From BJHL01 sp040378885 (GTDB lineage Bacteria > Planctomycetota > Phycisphaerae > Phycisphaerales > UBA1924), in the NCBI GenBank assembly GCA_046316615.1, contig JBKDAN010000026.1:1-64000 (forward strand): a DNA stretch of 64,000 bases. The letters run 5' to 3'. Shown piece after piece: positions 41,881 through 48,531 of the stretch; position 1 is the stretch's first letter, and every line of letters begins with the position of its first letter. A program made the position numbers and the translations under genes. The notes below the pieces were generated by a model, which saw only the letters and a list, made by a program, of their open reading frames with translations, made no database searches and was not told where the DNA came from.

Positions 41881-42870
41881 TTAGTGATCCTTGCGGAGCA
41901 GCCGGTCAGGCCGGAGCCAGATCCACGCGGCCGCTGCGCACACGCCGGCAGTGGCAAGTCGGACGGCTGTTGTCAACAGCGCGAGATTGATTCCATCCTG
42001 CAGATCCAGGCCGATCATCTTTGCAGCGCCAGCGGTTCCCGCTTCGGCGAAACCCAACGCGCCCGCAGGGGCACCGGCGTTGAGAAGCAGGTAGACCGAA
42101 CCGAGTTGTGCGCTCTCGGAGATTGAGATACTGACACCCAGGATCGCGCCTGCGATCGCAAAGCGAGCGGCGAAGGTTGCGATATCGATCGCCCGTATCG
42201 CCAGGCCCGCTGCGACAGCGGATGGACTGCTGATGAGATCTGTTGTGCCCAGCGTGAGCATGCGAAGGAACTTCGTGTCTAACCGGCGAGACAACTGACC
42301 CACGCCCACGATGGCACACCAGGCTGCGACAAGCAGACCAGTCGCGAGAGCGACGATTGGGAGCAATGTGGGCTGCGGCCAGATACGTGATGCGAGAATC
42401 GCGCCGACGGCGCATGCGGAGATGGCTGCCATGGTCACGCCTCCGAAGGCGATGAACCAACTGACGAGACTCTTGAGCTCAACCTTGTGCCGACGGACGT
42501 GAATAGCGCTTCGCACAATCATGCCGAGCTTGAAGGGGAGGATGGACAAGAAAACTGCGATGGCGTTGGTTCCCATCACCTCGGCGAACGGCAACTTTCG
42601 TCGGGGCGAAAGGGCGACCCAGAAGTTCATCGCATCGAGCGCGATGGAAAGCAGTGAAAGCCCGATCAAGGCCAAGACAAGGTTGGGCGAGGCGTTCCGC
42701 AGGTTCTCCAGAGCCTCGCGGTTGTCGCCACTGGTGGCGAGCCGAAGGGCCCACACCATGAGTCCCAGCCCGATGAGAAGGCCCACCACCTGCACGATCT
42801 GCTGCGTGCGGCCAAGGCGAGGCGAGGATGCCTCCTGAGCCTGAGGCGGGGCAGACGACTGGCTGCTCAT
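41881..42870 (-). CDS. Lysylphosphatidylglycerol synthase transmembrane/AglD-like protein
   Basis: A 329-residue polytopic membrane protein with about eight helices (IVQVVGLLIGLGLMVWALRL, LVLALIGLSLLSIALDAMNF, MGTNAIAVFLSILPFKLG, WFIAFGGVTMAAISACAVGAIL). It matches the UPF0104/LPG-synthase TM family found in flippase-like and glycolipid proteins such as AglD. The soluble synthetase domain of MprF is absent. It may move or modify lipid-linked products of the GT2 enzyme encoded divergently 67 nt away; this is inferred from position only. ATG 42870 precedes MSSQSSAPPQAQ; a longer open frame to 43185 overlaps the GT2 gene and is rejected. Confidence 0.8.
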   Translation of the reverse strand: MSSQSSAPPQAQEASSPRLGRTQQIVQVVGLLIGLGLMVWALRLATSGDNREALENLRNASPNLVLALIGLSLLSIALDAMNFWVALSPRRKLPFAEVMGTNAIAVFLSILPFKLGMIVRSAIHVRRHKVELKSLVSWFIAFGGVTMAAISACAVGAILASRIWPQPTLLPIVALATGLLVAAWCAIVGVGQLSRRLDTKFLRMLTLGTTDLISSPSAVAAGLAIRAIDIATFAARFAIAGAILGVSISISESAQLGSVYLLLNAGAPAGALGFAEAGTAGAAKMIGLDLQDGINLALLTTAVRLATAGVCAAAAWIWLRPDRLLRKDH

Positions 42871-42937
42871 TGGCCCAGCATACGCCTCCAACCGGGCCGG
42901 TTGCGGCCATGGGCGAGGCGTGCTACCACTATGTCGC

Positions 42938-43621
42938 GTGATCGTCTCTGTTGTCATCCCGGCGTTCAATGAGCAGGCCACGATCGCCACGACTATCGGC
43001 CGCGTGCGGGCGACTGGACTCGTGAGTGAAATCATCGTCGTTGATGATGCAAGCAGCGACCAGACACCTGCGATTGTCTCGGGCCTCAAGGCGAGCGACC
43101 TCGTGTCGATTCGGCATGAGAACAACCGCGGCAAAGGGGCTGCCCTGCGCACGGGTTTCCAGCATGCGCGGGGCGACATCGTCATCGTGCAAGATGCCGA
43201 TGCGGAATATGACCCGGCGGACTATGCCCGGCTGCTTGCGCCGATAAGGGATGGCAAGGCTGATGTCGTCCTCGGCAGCCGCTTTGCGGGCGGCGAGGCG
43301 CATCGGGTGCTGTTCTTCTGGCACAGCGTGGGCAATCGGGTGCTGACCCTCGCCAGCAACGCTTTGACGAATCTCAACCTGACAGACATGGAGTGCGGGT
43401 TCAAGGTGTTCCGCAAGGATGTACTCGCGCGGGTAACGGTGGAAGAAGAGCGGTTCGGGTTTGAACCTGAGATTGTCGCGAAGGTGGCGCGGCTGGATGT
43501 TCGTATCTTCGAGGTCGGCGTGAGCTACAACGGGCGCACGTATGCTGAGGGGAAGAAGATCACATGGCGTGACGGCGTTGCGGCGTTGTGGTGCATCGTG
43601 AAGTACAACGTGCTGCGATGA
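42938..43621 (+). CDS. Family 2 glycosyltransferase (DPM/polyprenol-phosphate type)
   Basis: A 227-residue GT-A enzyme without membrane anchor. Motifs: VIVSVVIPAFNEQ, EIIVVDDASSDQT, NNRGKGAALRTGF, IVIVQDADAEYDPADY (DxD), and FVGRTYAEGKKITW-like end (YNGRTYAEGKKITW). It belongs to the dolichol/polyprenol-phosphate sugar transferases. GTG 42938 gives MIVSVVIPAFNE, the family start; a GTG at 42920 adds six residues. Its stop overlaps the thymidine kinase start (ATGA). The membrane protein encoded divergently is a plausible partner. Confidence 0.88.
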   Translation: MIVSVVIPAFNEQATIATTIGRVRATGLVSEIIVVDDASSDQTPAIVSGLKASDLVSIRHENNRGKGAALRTGFQHARGDIVIVQDADAEYDPADYARLLAPIRDGKADVVLGSRFAGGEAHRVLFFWHSVGNRVLTLASNALTNLNLTDMECGFKVFRKDVLARVTVEEERFGFEPEIVAKVARLDVRIFEVGVSYNGRTYAEGKKITWRDGVAALWCIVKYNVLR

Positions 43622-44220
43622 CGCGGGCTGAAAGGCGAACGACCACTATGGCGAATGCAGAGTCCACGACGGCAGCTACAGATCAGCCCAACGGCACGCT
43701 CGAGGTTGTCTGCGGTCCCATGTTCGCAGGCAAGACCTCGCTGTTGATTGAGCGCATCGCGCAGGCACAATCGCGGGGCGCGAGCACGATTGCTTTCAAG
43801 CATGCGAGCGACACGCGGTATCACGCCACGCATCTTGCCACGCATGCCGGAAGGCAGGTGCCCGCGCATGCCGTGTGTGATCCGATCGAGTTGGTGTCGA
43901 GGCTGGGCAGGGCGCAGGTGGTGCTGATCGATGAAGCTCACTTCTTCGGGGCTTGGCTGTGGGACATCATCGTGCCGATTCTGCGGGATCGGCGCACGCT
44001 GATCGTCGCGGGGGTGGAGCGGGATCACACGGGCAAGCCGTTTGACCCGTTTCCTCGACTGCTGGTGGAAGCAGATGTTGTCACGAAGCTCAGTGGGCCT
44101 TGCTCGCGATGCGGGAAGCCGGCGATTCACAGTCAGCGCATGATCGCAGAAATGTCGCGATTGGTTGTCGGTGGAAGCGATCTGTATCAGGCCCGATGCC
44201 GGGAGTGCTTTCTGAAGTAA
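43618..44220 (+). CDS. tdk: Thymidine kinase
   Basis: A 200-residue type II thymidine kinase phosphorylating thymidine in salvage. P-loop GPMFAGKTS at about 33-41, VLIDEAHFFG (Walker B and lasso), GLERDH-like VAGVERDHTGKPFDPF, and a zinc site of four cysteines, CSRCGKPAIHSQRM and YQARCRECF. The start ATG overlaps the TGA of the GT2 gene (ATGA), so translation is coupled; a second ATG at 43648 starts MANAEST and has no closer ribosome site. The short tail downstream leads into a convergent phosphatase gene 16 nt away. Confidence 0.92.
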   Translation: MTRAERRTTTMANAESTTAATDQPNGTLEVVCGPMFAGKTSLLIERIAQAQSRGASTIAFKHASDTRYHATHLATHAGRQVPAHAVCDPIELVSRLGRAQVVLIDEAHFFGAWLWDIIVPILRDRRTLIVAGVERDHTGKPFDPFPRLLVEADVVTKLSGPCSRCGKPAIHSQRMIAEMSRLVVGGSDLYQARCRECFLK

Positions 44221-44236
44221 CGGTTGCGGAAGACGT

Positions 44237-44725
44237 TCAGCGCTTCATGAGTGAGTCGAGTAAGCCCTCGCTGGCGCGCCACAGCATGGCGTAGACCTTG
44301 TCGAAACCGTCGTGGCCGCCGTAGTAGGGATCGGGAACTTCGAGCAGGTGGTTGTCCCCGCGAGCAACAGCATCGGCGAGGGTTTTGTCGAATGACCGAA
44401 AGAGCTTCACTCTGTCGCGAGGAAAGCCGAGGTCAATGAGATCCGACTCGTTGCGCTGATCCATGGCGAGCAGCAGGTCGAAACGCTCAATATCGTCATC
44501 GCAGACCTGGCGGGCGGCGTGTTCAAGCTCGATGCCGTTCTTGGTAGCGACCATCACGCTGCGCGGGTCGGCAGGGCCGCCGGCGTGAAAGTCGCTCGTG
44601 CCGCAACTGTCAACGATGAACCGCTCACGGACACCGCGTTCGCGTGCCTGATGTTCAAAGATGACACGAGCGAGCGGGCTGCGGCAGATATTCCCGAGGC
44701 ACACGAACAGCAACGCGGTAGCCAT
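44237..44725 (-). CDS. Low-molecular-weight protein-tyrosine phosphatase
   Basis: A 162-residue phosphatase. The active-site loop is CLGNICRS (Cys9, Arg15), with FHAGGPADPRSV and the late general acid in DPYYGG. These enzymes reverse tyrosine phosphorylation, often of BY-kinases in polysaccharide export; no such kinase is in the window. The ATG at 44725 is fixed by the motif position. Neighbours are thymidine kinase (convergent) and a MacB-type permease gene upstream on the same strand at 33 nt; operonic expression with the permease is possible. Confidence 0.92.
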   Translation of the reverse strand: MATALLFVCLGNICRSPLARVIFEHQARERGVRERFIVDSCGTSDFHAGGPADPRSVMVATKNGIELEHAARQVCDDDIERFDLLLAMDQRNESDLIDLGFPRDRVKLFRSFDKTLADAVARGDNHLLEVPDPYYGGHDGFDKVYAMLWRASEGLLDSLMKR

Positions 44726-44758
44726 GCATGAAGGTACGCACCGCGCGCCGAGCGGCGA

Positions 44759-46090
44759 TCAGTCGTGTCGCAGGGCGACGATCGGGTCTTGCTTCGCAGC
44801 TTTCCGGGCTGGATAGATGCCGAAGACCAATCCCGTTGCAACCGCCACGGAGAAACTGATAATGACGCTGCCGAGCGTCACGGCGGTTGGCGCCTTGGCG
44901 TCCGCGGGGAAGAACTGGCCGATCATGGGCAGGGTGGGCAGAATGTCAACGAGCTTACCCAAGCCCAGCGAGAACCCGATGCCCAGCAGCACGCCCACGA
45001 TACCGCCGGTTGTGCTGAGCACGCTTGTTTCGACGAGGAACTGCCACTGAATGTGCTTGCGAGTCGCTCCGAGCGCTCGGCGGATACCGATCTCTCGAGT
45101 ACGCTCGGTAACGCTGGCGAGCATGATGTTCATGATGCCGATACCGCCCACGAGCAGGGCGATGCCGGCGATGGAACCGAAGACGAGCTGATACTGGAGG
45201 GCTTGCTTGCGTGCGGTTTCGAGCAGTTCGTAAGGCACGAACAGGCCGACGTCAGTCATTCCCGTGCGGCGAGTCTCGAGGACGCGCTGGAGGCGTTCGG
45301 CGATGCCAAGCACTTCACCGCGTGTACGGGCGGAGACGAAAACTTCGGAAACCTGCACCTCCTGATTGTCGAAGCTGCCTGCGGTTCTGCGGCTGGTGGT
45401 GTCGCCGAAGGTTTCGCGGGCGGTTGTCATGGGCACGTGCACGTCTTGATTGAGATCGCGACCGACCATGCTGGCACCCGCACCGCCGGCGAAGCCGACG
45501 GGCTTGAGGACACCGATCACGGTGAAGACCTTCTGGTCAATGCGGAGCGTCTGGCCCAAGGGGTCTTCGAGGGGGAAGAAGTTCTCGGCGACTTTCGCGC
45601 CGATGACGCAGACGAGCGATCGCTCCTGCATGTCGCCCTCGCTCAGGTAGCGACCGCGATCAACGGTGAGATTGGCAACTTTCATCAGTTCGGGCGTGGT
45701 GCCGAACGCCTGGCTGGTGATGCGTTTCTCGTTGCGGAGAATCTGACTGCCAATCGCTTTGACAGGCACGATGTACTCAGCGTCGGGAAAGTGATACTGA
45801 ATGTTCTCGAACTCTTGACGCGTGAGGCCGAATCGGGTGATCCAGCCGGCGCGGTTGCCCTGCTGCTGATTCTGGGTCTCCGGAGGTTTTTGGCTCCGCA
45901 CGATGATGTTACGAGCACCCAGTGCTTCGATCTGTGCCAGGGCCTCACGTGTGCTGCCTTCACCCAGACTGCTCATCACGATAACGCTGGCGACGCCCAG
46001 AATGATGCCCAGCGCAGTGAGGATGCTGCGCAGCAGGTGCAACCGCAAACTGGTGAGACCGAGCCGAATGGTTTCGAGAAGGAACGTCAT
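44759..46090 (-). CDS. MacB/FtsX-type ABC transporter permease
   Basis: A 443-residue permease with the MacB periplasmic core between helix 1 (LLRSILTALGIILGVASVIVMSSLGEG) and three C-terminal helices: LVFGSIAGIALLVGGIGIMNIMLASV, STTGGIVGVLLGIGFSLGLG, VIISFSVAVATGLVFGIYPARKAAKQDPI. The sequence TREIGIRRALGATRKHI is diagnostic. The partner ATPase and membrane-fusion protein that such permeases need are not adjacent, so they must be encoded elsewhere. The window has an ABC ATPase at 6451-7524, but it belongs to an ABC-2 permease. Function could be lipoprotein, peptide or antibiotic export. Confidence 0.9.
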   Translation of the reverse strand: MTFLLETIRLGLTSLRLHLLRSILTALGIILGVASVIVMSSLGEGSTREALAQIEALGARNIIVRSQKPPETQNQQQGNRAGWITRFGLTRQEFENIQYHFPDAEYIVPVKAIGSQILRNEKRITSQAFGTTPELMKVANLTVDRGRYLSEGDMQERSLVCVIGAKVAENFFPLEDPLGQTLRIDQKVFTVIGVLKPVGFAGGAGASMVGRDLNQDVHVPMTTARETFGDTTSRRTAGSFDNQEVQVSEVFVSARTRGEVLGIAERLQRVLETRRTGMTDVGLFVPYELLETARKQALQYQLVFGSIAGIALLVGGIGIMNIMLASVTERTREIGIRRALGATRKHIQWQFLVETSVLSTTGGIVGVLLGIGFSLGLGKLVDILPTLPMIGQFFPADAKAPTAVTLGSVIISFSVAVATGLVFGIYPARKAAKQDPIVALRHD

Positions 46091-46167
46091 GGTGTGGCGA
46101 TGCGAACAGTGAACTGAAGTGCCAGCGAGGATTTTTCGCTGAACACTGCATGATAGTTTCCAATTGT

Positions 46168-46196
46168 TTGGTTCTGCGAGAGGTTTCTGGTAGGAT
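46168..46196 (+). promoter_or_regulatory. Sigma-70-like promoter for the small unknown gene
   Basis: TTGGTT (46168-46173), 17-nt spacer, TAGGAT (46191-46196). The implied transcript starts near 46203, which excludes upstream start codons at 46150 and 46195 for the following gene. Confidence 0.5.
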
Positions 46197-46293
46197 GTGT
46201 GTTCCCTGTCTTGCGGGGTATCTGCGAGGCAGGCTGTTGCGCGAGTTCGGACATGTGCTGGAGAGCACCCGCTTGAAGGTCGATACAGACGTC

Positions 46294-46608
46294 ATGGACC
46301 AGCCCCACCACTCAACCAGCCTGCCGAAGCCGCAGGTGGTTGTACGCGCTGAAGAAGAGGTGGACGGCGGCTGGCTGTACGATTTGGAAGTCACGTGCAA
46401 CGCCCACACCACCCATTACACCGTGATGCTGGGGTGGCGGGACCATGACTATTGGTCGGGCGGGGCGGTAGCACCATCACGCGTTGTGACCAGCCTGATT
46501 GAGTACGCGCTCGCCCGAGCGGGGGTGCAGCTTCCCGCATCCTTTGATGCCGGACGGGTTCGGCGCATTGTGCCGCAGGTTGATCAGGAACTACGCTGGG
46601 CAATCTGA
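46294..46608 (+). CDS. Small conserved protein of unknown function
   Basis: A 104-residue soluble protein with the pattern PQVVVRAEEEVDGGWLYD, VTCNAHTTHYTVMLGWRDHDYW, SRVVTSLIEYALARAG, and a basic helix RVRRIVPQVDQEL. No hydrophobic helix. The aromatic/His mid-part and C-terminal helix suggest an alpha/beta domain, but I recognise no family. ATG 46294 fits the promoter at 46168; the frame also opens at 46150. It lies between the permease gene (divergent) and queE (convergent, 22 nt). Confidence 0.65.
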   Translation: MDQPHHSTSLPKPQVVVRAEEEVDGGWLYDLEVTCNAHTTHYTVMLGWRDHDYWSGGAVAPSRVVTSLIEYALARAGVQLPASFDAGRVRRIVPQVDQELRWAI

Positions 46609-46630
46609 TCCGCCACATATCGCGAGACGT

Positions 46631-47338
46631 TCACGTACCGCGCTTGTTGCCGAAGATGTCGATGTGCAGCCTTGTGCAGTAGCGCCAGCCGCGCCGCATG
46701 CAGATTTCGGCGACCCAGCGACGAACTTCCGGAGAAGGCGCAACGATGCCCTCAGGCATGAGCAGAACATCTTCGCGTTGCCAGTTGCTCAACCGGGACA
46801 GCAGCCCGTCAATCTCGGCGATATCGCCTTCGCTCTGCACGACGAACTTGATCTGCTTGTCGCTGTAGCGTGCGAGCAAGGCATTGAGTGCGGGAAGATT
46901 GATTCGGCGTTCCTCATGGCGGCGAGCCCAGGATGCGTCAGGATCGCGAGGGTCGTCCCATGGCGTGCTGTTCGCCAGCTTGGGGCTGATGCTCACGAGA
47001 TCGCAGGCCACCGGCTCAAAGACGGTGCCGGCAGTTTCGATGGTGATGTGCATTCGCGCCTTGGCGAAAGCGTCGCAGAGATCGTACAGCCGCTTGAAGA
47101 TGAAAGGCTCACCTCCGGTGATGACGACGTGACGCGCACCGGTCGCGATCGCATCATTCACCAAGGACGCTATCTCTCGCAGCTGGCCTTCTGGCTTCCA
47201 ACTTGCGTAGGGCGTGTCACACCACTTGCAACGCAGATTGCACCCAGACAATCGCACGAAGAAACTGGGCATGCCCGTGAGCTTCCCCTCCCCTTGCACG
47301 GAGAAGAACGTTTCGGCGATGGGAAGCGTGTCGGTCAC
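46631..47338 (-). CDS. queE: 7-carboxy-7-deazaguanine synthase
   Basis: A 235-residue radical-SAM enzyme of queuosine (preQ0) synthesis, converting 6-carboxytetrahydropterin to CDG. The cluster motif CNLRCKWC has Cys33, 37 and 40; FSVQGEGKLTG and VVITGGEPF mark SAM and substrate sites, and ISPKLANSTPWDDP is typical of the long (E. coli-like) clade. Other genes of the pathway (queC, D, F) are absent from the window. GTG 47338 is the only fitting start. A 20-nt gap to the zinc-ribbon gene upstream may reflect a common transcript, but a functional link is not obvious. Confidence 0.93.
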   Translation of the reverse strand: MTDTLPIAETFFSVQGEGKLTGMPSFFVRLSGCNLRCKWCDTPYASWKPEGQLREIASLVNDAIATGARHVVITGGEPFIFKRLYDLCDAFAKARMHITIETAGTVFEPVACDLVSISPKLANSTPWDDPRDPDASWARRHEERRINLPALNALLARYSDKQIKFVVQSEGDIAEIDGLLSRLSNWQREDVLLMPEGIVAPSPEVRRWVAEICMRRGWRYCTRLHIDIFGNKRGT

Positions 47339-47358
47339 GGGGCCATCGTAGTGAGTCG

Positions 47359-47985
47359 TCAGGACTGTGCAAGCAGTGCGTCGATCGCCGCGACCACTCG
47401 CGGCCTGTTCTTGGCGACAATCACCGGACGAGGCAAGTAACGGGTCGCATAATGGGCCGCACCCGAGCGGTACATCTGCCGGCGGTTGGTGGATGCGATG
47501 TACTGTCGCAGATCAATCAAGTCTCCGCGGTTCACAGCCCACAGGCACACCCTGCCGACCTGCACTCGATAGAACGCCTGCCGAGGCCAGTCGAGTACAT
47601 GCGCCTTCTGCGTGCCGCACGTGGTACATTCAAGCACACCCACATCGCCTCGGGAGTAAGACCGGTAGAGCGAGAAGTACCGTGCTGGGTTTCTGGTTCC
47701 CGGAGCCACAATGTGCGGGAAGAACCAAACCAGTGAAGACCGATCCTCTTGCGGCTCGATGGCGACGCGATGTCTCCATGAAGTTGCCGATGCGACATCC
47801 ATCGGGTGCTTCCACTCGCTCACCGATGTGTGGAACGTCGCTTCGCTGCGACATCTGTTGCAGCGGACTGCGGCGGTCTGTGGGAGCGGCATGGGCGTGG
47901 GCGGGCAATCCTTCACACCTGCGTCGGCCGGCGGCAGTAGCTGCGGTCGACGGGGGGCCTTGAGCTTCTGATAGACCGTCCGCAT
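47359..47985 (-). CDS. Zinc-ribbon-like protein of unknown function
   Basis: A 208-residue protein with two well-separated CxxC pairs: Cys42/45 (AVRCNRCRSEATFH) and Cys120/123 (VLECTTCGTQKAH), which may bind one zinc. Between them lie conserved-looking aromatic residues (SSLVWFFPHIVAPG, RYFSLYRSYSRG). The C-terminal region LRQYIASTNRRQMYRSGAAHY and RYLPRPVIVAKNRPRV is basic. No membrane helix. I cannot assign a family; a nucleic-acid-binding or rubredoxin-like role would be guesswork. Start ATG 47985 is chosen since the upstream frame overlaps the SRPBCC gene. It is flanked by same-strand neighbours at 16 and 20 nt, so it is probably in an operon with queE. Confidence 0.68.
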   Translation of the reverse strand: MRTVYQKLKAPRRPQLLPPADAGVKDCPPTPMPLPQTAAVRCNRCRSEATFHTSVSEWKHPMDVASATSWRHRVAIEPQEDRSSLVWFFPHIVAPGTRNPARYFSLYRSYSRGDVGVLECTTCGTQKAHVLDWPRQAFYRVQVGRVCLWAVNRGDLIDLRQYIASTNRRQMYRSGAAHYATRYLPRPVIVAKNRPRVVAAIDALLAQS

Positions 47986-48001
47986 GGTCAAGCGTACAGA
48001 C

Positions 48002-48466
48002 TCAGACCTTCGCCAGCGGTTTGCCGAACAGCTCGGCCATCTTTTCTTTGCGATACGCGAAGATGCGCTCGAGGTCGGGACGAACGAGTAACTTCTCTGC
48101 AAGCGGACCACCCCAGTGACTGTAACTCACGCGGTCGATGCAGTTGGTGCCGCCACGATCGGGCACGAAGTTGTGCTCATGCCGCCACAAGCTGTAGGGG
48201 CCTTTGATCTGTTCGTCGATGAATCGCACGGGCGGCTCCCACGCTGATATGAGCGTGCGCCACTTCATCGGCAAACCCTTGAGCCCGATGCGATAGTCGA
48301 TGAGCACGCCTTGCTTCATGTCGATAGGGAGCGGCGTGACGATCTTGAACTCGAGCCAAGGCGGCGTGAGAACGTTCAGGTTGGCAGCGTCGGCGAAGAA
48401 CGGGAAGAGCTCTTCGGGCGTTCTCGGAACCCACAACGACGTTTCCAGCAATCGCACCTTCGGCAT
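48002..48466 (-). CDS. SRPBCC-fold (START/Bet v1-like) ligand-binding protein
   Basis: A 154-residue protein of the polyketide cyclase/dehydrase-like type: ETSLWVPRTPEELFPFFADAANLNVLTPPWLEFKI at the start, YRIGLKGLPMKWRTLISAWEPP, FIDEQIKGPYSLWRHEHNF, and DRVSYSHWGGPLAE. This is the CPI-type domain often next to NAD-dependent epimerases. Function is not known; it probably holds a hydrophobic ligand. ATG 48466 is chosen; the frame extends nine residues upstream. It lies 64 nt downstream of the dockerin protein gene and 16 nt before the zinc-ribbon gene. Confidence 0.82.
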   Translation of the reverse strand: MPKVRLLETSLWVPRTPEELFPFFADAANLNVLTPPWLEFKIVTPLPIDMKQGVLIDYRIGLKGLPMKWRTLISAWEPPVRFIDEQIKGPYSLWRHEHNFVPDRGGTNCIDRVSYSHWGGPLAEKLLVRPDLERIFAYRKEKMAELFGKPLAKV

Positions 48467-48531
48467 ACACGTGCTTTCGCTGCCGCGCCGCATTCAGTTT
48501 CGGTGCGTTCTTCGCCGGCCGCGCGTCGCCC

